Shown one piece after another: positions 59,723-64,000 of a stretch of 64,000 bases of DNA. How positions within the stretch are numbered: the stretch's first letter is position 1; every line of letters starts with the position of its first letter. A model generated the notes under the pieces. That model worked only from the letters and a program-made list of their open reading frames with translations, did no database searches and had not been told where the DNA came from. A program made the position numbers and the translations under genes. Source of the DNA: Boswellia sacra (taxonomy: Eukaryota > Streptophyta > Magnoliopsida > Sapindales > Burseraceae); contig SNVD02004316.1 of NCBI GenBank assembly GCA_013180625.2, forward strand, positions 1 to 64,000, read 5' to 3'.

Positions 59723-60660
59723 TAAAGTTAAAGTCAAGTCGCCATGTCCTCCTTATAAGAAAAATTGATTACATGTACATATTCCTTCTTTCAATTTCCA
59801 AAATCAAAACATAGTATTAAAACTAGAGTTGTATTCTTAGTATCTTTTGTGTTCAAACTTCCATTTTCTATGCTATATTGATTTTAAAAAAAAAAACAAT
59901 TTTTAAATTTTTAAACGTAGAATTAACTAAATTTTGGTTCTAAGGAAGGATTCTAGAATTTAGAAATTTTTCCAAGTAGTTTTTTTTCCTTTTTTTGGTA
60001 GAAAATGAAAATAAAGAATTGTATATCCAAATATTGAATTACCCAAATAACTTAGTTTCTTTGTTCGGTGTATTCTCTAGTAGAGAAACACAAAAAAGTT
60101 CGGCAATTTTAGGTTTGCTTTGGTTTAAACATATTTGACGAGTTATTAGATGCAGAAGAAATCAACTATTAAGGGAAGTAATTAAGAAAAGTTTTCTCAG
60201 CAATTTCTCCATCCTGAAATGCATGGTGGAGTCTTTAATGTGAAGTTGGTTAATCTTGACCAATGGATAATATACACAAGCTCAAGATATGAGTTTTGAT
60301 TTATTGTCCTCGTGCATTTAATTTATATGGCTTATGGGATATTTGAGTCTCCCCTACATTTGGATTTATTCTCAAAAATTAATGTGGTAAATTATTAATA
60401 ATATTACCTTAATGATCTCAATTTGATTTTGATTCACTACTGCTGCAGTTCAAATTATTAAAAGATGTGGAAGCAGGGCAAGATCAAATCACTACTGTAC
60501 TTATGAAATTGCATCGTCCATAACGTCAAGAACTTTCAGGAGTTCATCCTTCGTTACTCAGATCGTCCATAGGTGCCCACAATTATGATGCTTGGGCCCA
60601 CAATTCTGTAGTAGATCAAGTGAGTTGCAATAGCTAGAAAATAGAAGGACATTTCACTAT
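59723..60660. other. AT-rich stretch with old duplication traces
   Basis: No gene is visible. About 60191-60245 (TTTTCTCAGCAATTTCTCC...TGAAATGCATGGTGGAGT) resembles 26036-26100, suggesting an ancient duplicated segment. Confidence 0.45.
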
Positions 60661-60900
60661 TCAACCTTAAATGATCAGATGACGGATACACGAGTCCTGA
60701 AACAATTTCAGGGCGGCAAAGTCACAATTAAGTAAATTTGGAGCAGAAGAATGAAGATGAAAACAGAAAATCCTCTCACACATGTGACTCCAACATGAGA
60801 AACAACGTCCCAAAAACTTCATACAAAAATTGGCCTTAATCACACCTGATAGTGTGCAAAAGGCTGACTTTATCTTCTTAAGAACAGTTTTCATTCTGTG
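60640..60900 (-). pseudogene. Relic of CNL terminal exon/3' UTR, copy A
   Basis: On the minus strand AACACAG|AATGAAAACTG (near 60895) parallels TTACAG|AATGTCTAGAG at the intact gene's last exon (7413-7397). The following sequence keeps GTCAGCCTTTTGC, compared with TTCAGCCTTTCCAGC. The 75-codon frame here is incidental. It continues to about 60640 with ATGATCAGATGA, shared with 2.7 kb and 61.3 kb. Confidence 0.5.
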
Positions 60901-61249
60901 TTCTTAATTAAGCGAATATAGCTAAGAGTCATTTACAAACGAAATTTAATCTTGACGTAAGTAATGTAAAAATGCATAGAGAAGCCTGAAGGAATATTGG
61001 ATTGTATTCCGAATCAAAATTACCTTCTGCGTAGAAAGTTCTTGTGGAGCTAGTTCACATACTGTTTGATAAAATTCCCATGTAAGCATAAAGGCATTGC
61101 AGATGGCTCGAAATAACATCATCTGTAATGTTAAAATATTTCAGAAGTTCGTGACAACACTTAACACAAATGCAGAATGGACACATCTTGTACTTGGGGC
61201 CAGCACACTTGAGTAATAAATCCTGTGGACAGCAAAACAGCTAGAAAAT

Positions 61250-61500
61250 GAAAAGGGGCCTCTCATCGTTGAATTTCAAATGATTAGATGAAGGAGACGT
61301 GTCCTAAAACAATTCCATGGCAGAATAGTAGCATGAAGAAGCAAAACGCAGAACAATCCCCCACATCGTCTGACTTCAATAGAAGGAACACAAGTCGCAA
61401 TCTGCCACAAAATTCATACAAACATGCGTTATTATTCCAGATGATTCGCAGAAGGCTGACCTGAATCATCTTTAGAACCCTGGACACTCTGTATCATAAA
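61250..61500 (-). pseudogene. Relic of CNL terminal exon/3' UTR, copy B
   Basis: On the minus strand GATACAG|AGTGTCCAGGGTT (near 61490) parallels the intact gene's terminal exon. The similarity covers roughly 120 bp, including GGTCAGCCTTCTGCG and ATCATCTGGAATAA. It lies about 600 bp from copy A in the same orientation, so the two are a local tandem duplication of the tail. The 67-codon frame is not thought to be a gene. Confidence 0.55.
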
Positions 61501-61574
61501 GAATATCATACTGAAGGTCAAAACACGAACAAGAGAGAAATATTAACTTTTCATAGAAGTAGATAAAATTAAAC

Positions 61575-61576
61575 CA

Positions 61577-61612
<36 letters not shown>

Positions 61613-61614
61613 TA
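61575..61614. repeat. (CATA)n microsatellite
   Basis: About eight CATA units followed by a short TA run. Confidence 0.95.
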
Positions 61615-61739
61615 GTAACATTTATTCACTTATTTATAATTTCTCTTTAGATTGTATAAATTTAGTTAATCTTGACCAAATTAAGGCTTATGGCTAGCTA
61701 TTCATTTGATGAGTCATGACTCAGGACTCAGGAAGTAAC

Positions 61740-61935
61740 GGTTTCAAACTCTTTGACATACCATTTTTATGGTGTAGCTGTTGCATGGTTCTATTAAGGT
61801 CACCCTCCCAAAGGCCTTTGTCAAGTCTCTAGTCTTCTCTGCTATGACATACCATATCTAACTTCGGTGCTCAAGGTTCCTTCACAAAAAATCTTCATCC
61901 TGGGGCAATATCTCACTATTAATGCATCCAAATTA
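61740..61935 (-). pseudogene. Decayed CNL exon-4 tail
   Basis: The plus-strand text GTAGCTGTTGCATGGTTCTA, then AAGGTCACCCTCCCAA, TCTTCATCCTGGGGCA and AATGCATCCAAA, follows the order seen at 7880-8040 in exon 4 of the intact gene (GTAGTTGTTGTATGGTTGCA.. AGGTCACCCTCCCAA.. TCTTCATCTTAGGGCAG). Insertions and deletions destroy the frame, and similarity stops near 61935. It lies just upstream of copy B in the same relative order as in the intact gene, so this is the 3' stump of a second CNL gene. Confidence 0.7.
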
Positions 61936-62085
61936 TTAAATTAAAATATAGTTTTAAAATTTGGAATTTAAATAACTAATAAATAAAAAATAAAAAATTT
62001 ATAAATTAAAATTATTAATGAAATACTACATTAAATTAATAAAGAAGAGTTCATTAAAGACCTTCTTTTGATGCTTCGGACCTGA

Positions 62086-62270
62086 GTGATTAATATTCCT
62101 TTCACGCTCAGGGTCAGGGCAGCAGAATCTACAGCACTGAAAGATCATATGTGCTCAGGTCCAGAAATACCAGAATCTGCCAGTAAAGGACCAAGCGAGT
62201 CCTTCGCTGCTTCAGAGGAAGAGGTGCTTTGCTCAACCACAAATCCCCAGAACTTCCTGATGGGCCATCA
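62086..62270 (+). other. Unassigned GC-richer segment with open frame
   Basis: This GC-richer stretch is open on the plus strand and reads AAESTALKDHMCSGPEIPES, then a Ser/Glu-rich continuation, up to the copia LTR at 62271. I do not recognise the protein. It could be a gene fragment split by the copia insertion, or chance. No splice site or start context decides it. Confidence 0.3.
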
Positions 62271-62629
62271 TGTTGGGGATGCGATGCAAACTCAGAACAG
62301 ATTTTTGGGAGAAAATTAACTTGTATTAACAGAGAAAATTCATATACAAGATTTACACAAAAACTCCCCTAAATTTCCTGGAGCTCAATCTGGCTCTCTA
62401 ACACTTAGAACTCTCTGGTTCTAATTCCTGAACTCTCTCTGGAGTTTCTCTGATGCATATTCAGGTAGAATTCGTCCCATATTTATAGGAAAATTCTGCA
62501 TACAATTTCAAATCAATTTGACCACTTCCTTTGACTTTCAAAATGAGAGGTGCCTAACTAATTTGACTATTAATTTAATCACATGGGAGGGATTCTGGAA
62601 GCCTCATGCTATCATGCATGAGCTCATCA
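62271..62629 (-). repeat. 3' LTR of a second copia element
   Basis: 359 bp, TGTTGGGGATGC..GAGCTCATCA on the plus strand, i.e. TGATGAGCTC..CCCCAACA in the element's orientation. A TATA-like CTATAAATA lies on the minus strand near 62480. A polypurine tract abuts its inner edge. The 5' LTR lies beyond the window. Confidence 0.85.
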
Positions 62630-62650
62630 ATTCTCCCCCTCCATCCCATG
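62630..62650 (-). other. Polypurine tract of the second copia element
   Basis: The minus strand reads GGATGGAGGGGGAGAAT directly before the LTR, the expected plus-strand primer. Confidence 0.8.
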
Positions 62651-62689
62651 TGAAAGGGAGAAACAACAAAAGTAGTTAGACAGCTTCTA

Positions 62690-64000
62690 ATCCAACTATG
62701 TCTCTGCATAGTTCTAGCTTGTCTCTGATGACCACTTTTGTTAATATGTCGGCTGGATTCTCTTTAGTATGGATCTTCACTAGTTTCAACAATTGCTTGT
62801 CCATCCCCTCGCGTATCTAATGATAGCGAATGTCGATATGCTTTGTTCGAGAATGGTACACTGAATTCTTGCTCAAATCCAGAGCACTTTGACTATTACA
62901 GTGTACTTTGTACTCCTTTTGCTCGATCCCAAGTTCTTAGAGAAACCGCTTCAACCACAACATTTCTTTTCTAGCTTCCGCTGCGGCAATGTATTCTGCC
63001 TCAGTCGTGGATAGCGCAACACACTTCTGTAGTCTTGACTACCATGATACAACTCCCCCTGCAAAAGTGTAAACAAAACCTAATGTAGATTTCCTGCTGT
63101 CAGGATCTCCGGCCATATCTGAATCTGTATAGCCTTCCAAGATTGGATCTGCTCCCCCGTAACACAATCATATCTTCGAGGTACCTTTAAGGTATCTGAG
63201 AATCCACTTGACTGCCTCCTAATGTTCTTTCCCTGGGTTGGAGAGAAATCTGCTCACGACTCCTACAGCATGAGCAATATCCGACCTTGTACACACCATG
63301 GCATACATCAAACTTCCTACGGCAGAAGAATAGGGCACTGACGCCATGTCCTCTATCTCTTTCTTGGATGAGGGACATGATCTCTTGGTCAGCTTGAAAT
63401 GATTAGCCAGTGATACACTAACTGGCTTAGCACCATCCATGTTGAACCTTTGGATCACACGTTCAACATATTTCTCCTGAGACAGCCATAATTTCTTTTG
63501 TTTCCTGTCTCGACGAATGTGCATTCCCAAGATTTGCTGAGCTAGTCCCAAGTCCTTCATTTTTTGAAAGTTCCTTCTTCAGCTGCTTTATTTTTGTTGC
63601 ATCCTTCCCGACGATCAACATGTCGTCCACATATATCATTAATGCAACAAAGTCTCCACCTGGAAGTTTCTGAAAGTATACGCATTGATCTGCAGCGGTT
63701 CTTTTGTACCCATGACTCACCATGAAAGAGTCAAACTTCTTGTACCATTGCCTTGGTGCTTGTTTGAGGCCATACAAGCTCTTTTTGAGCTTGCACACGA
63801 GGTGTTCTTTTTCTTGAACCTCGAATCCTTCTGGCTGCTCCATATAGATTTCTTCATGCAAGTCTCCATGAAGAAATGCTATCTTCACATACATCTGTTC
63901 AAGCTTCAAATCAAGACTTGCTGTCAATCCGAGGATGACGCGGATTGAGGACATTTTTACTACCGGTGAAAAGATTTCATCAAAGTCAATTCCTTTCTTC
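62690..64000 (-). pseudogene. Second copia element: RT and RNase H (partial at edge)
   Basis: The minus strand from the window edge encodes copia RT: VKIAFLHGDLHEEIYMEQPE, KKSLYGLKQAPRQWYKKFDS and the catalytic YVDDMLIVG. A frameshift in an A-run near 63555 leads to LGLAQQILGMHIRRDRKQKK and ARSDIAHAV-like sequence. RNase H follows in the same direction (GYTDSDMAGDPDSRKSTLGF; ALSTTEAEYIAAAEA; HSRTKHIDIRYH). Stops interrupt GKEH*EAVKW (near 63216), KRFL*ELG (near 62940) and RYH*IREG (near 62820). The sequence style and short LTR resemble the Tork/TNT1 lineage; that placement is inference. Confidence 0.9.

Noticed and set aside
60667..60894. 75-codon frame as a Cys-rich peptide gene
   Set aside because: It coincides with a decayed copy of the CNL terminal exon/3' UTR, and its frame is not conserved in the sister copies at 7.3 and 61.4 kb.

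Overview
This window is nuclear DNA from a flowering plant, almost certainly a eudicot. The evidence is AT-rich intergenic sequence, split genes with GT..AG introns, a CC-NB-ARC-LRR resistance gene, plant Ty1/copia and Ty3/gypsy retrotransposons primed by initiator tRNA-Met, and hAT, Mutator-like and MITE elements. The species cannot be fixed from the sequence alone. Nothing prokaryotic is present.

Layout. 1-7.4 kb: AT-rich DNA with a possible inverted-repeat element, a 2.6 kb gypsy solo LTR with a perfect 5-bp target duplication (3279-5864) lying inside an older LTR-like sequence, and the 3' untranslated part of a resistance gene. 7.4-15.1 kb (minus strand): one apparently intact CNL gene, modelled as five exons joined by phase-0 introns (about 1605 codons), with a C-rich/G-rich tract abutting its start codon. 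18.2-18.5 kb: a 306-bp Mutator-like element with a 9-bp target duplication. 18.7-24.4 kb (minus): a nearly intact chromodomain Ty3/gypsy element broken by one in-frame stop. 28.8-38.8 kb (minus): a complete but decayed SIRE-like Ty1/copia element with a third ORF after pol. 38.8-39.6 kb: a 740-bp non-autonomous hAT element. 41.3-46.9 kb (plus): gene debris, namely a receptor-kinase-like transmembrane/juxtamembrane fragment cut off at a Mutator-like terminal sequence, followed by an intron-containing pseudogene of the mRNA 3'-end processing factor CPSF100. 51.1-59.7 kb: a block of an unrecognised repeat family holding a 3.4 kb higher-order array. 59.7-61.9 kb: degraded copies of the resistance-gene 3' end. 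62.3-64.0 kb (minus): the 3' end of a second copia element, cut by the window edge.

How it fits together. The only gene with a plausible intact function is the CNL immune receptor. Relics of its 3' end at about 2.7, 60.7, 61.3 and 61.8 kb suggest a resistance-gene cluster that was duplicated and then pulled apart by transposons. The most unusual structure is the 51-60 kb repeat block. Its short motif recurs in the 306-bp element with the 9-bp target duplication, which ties an expanded satellite-like array to a Mutator-like transposon family. Two collinear copies in the block differ mainly in array length, about 3.4 kb against 0.2 kb.
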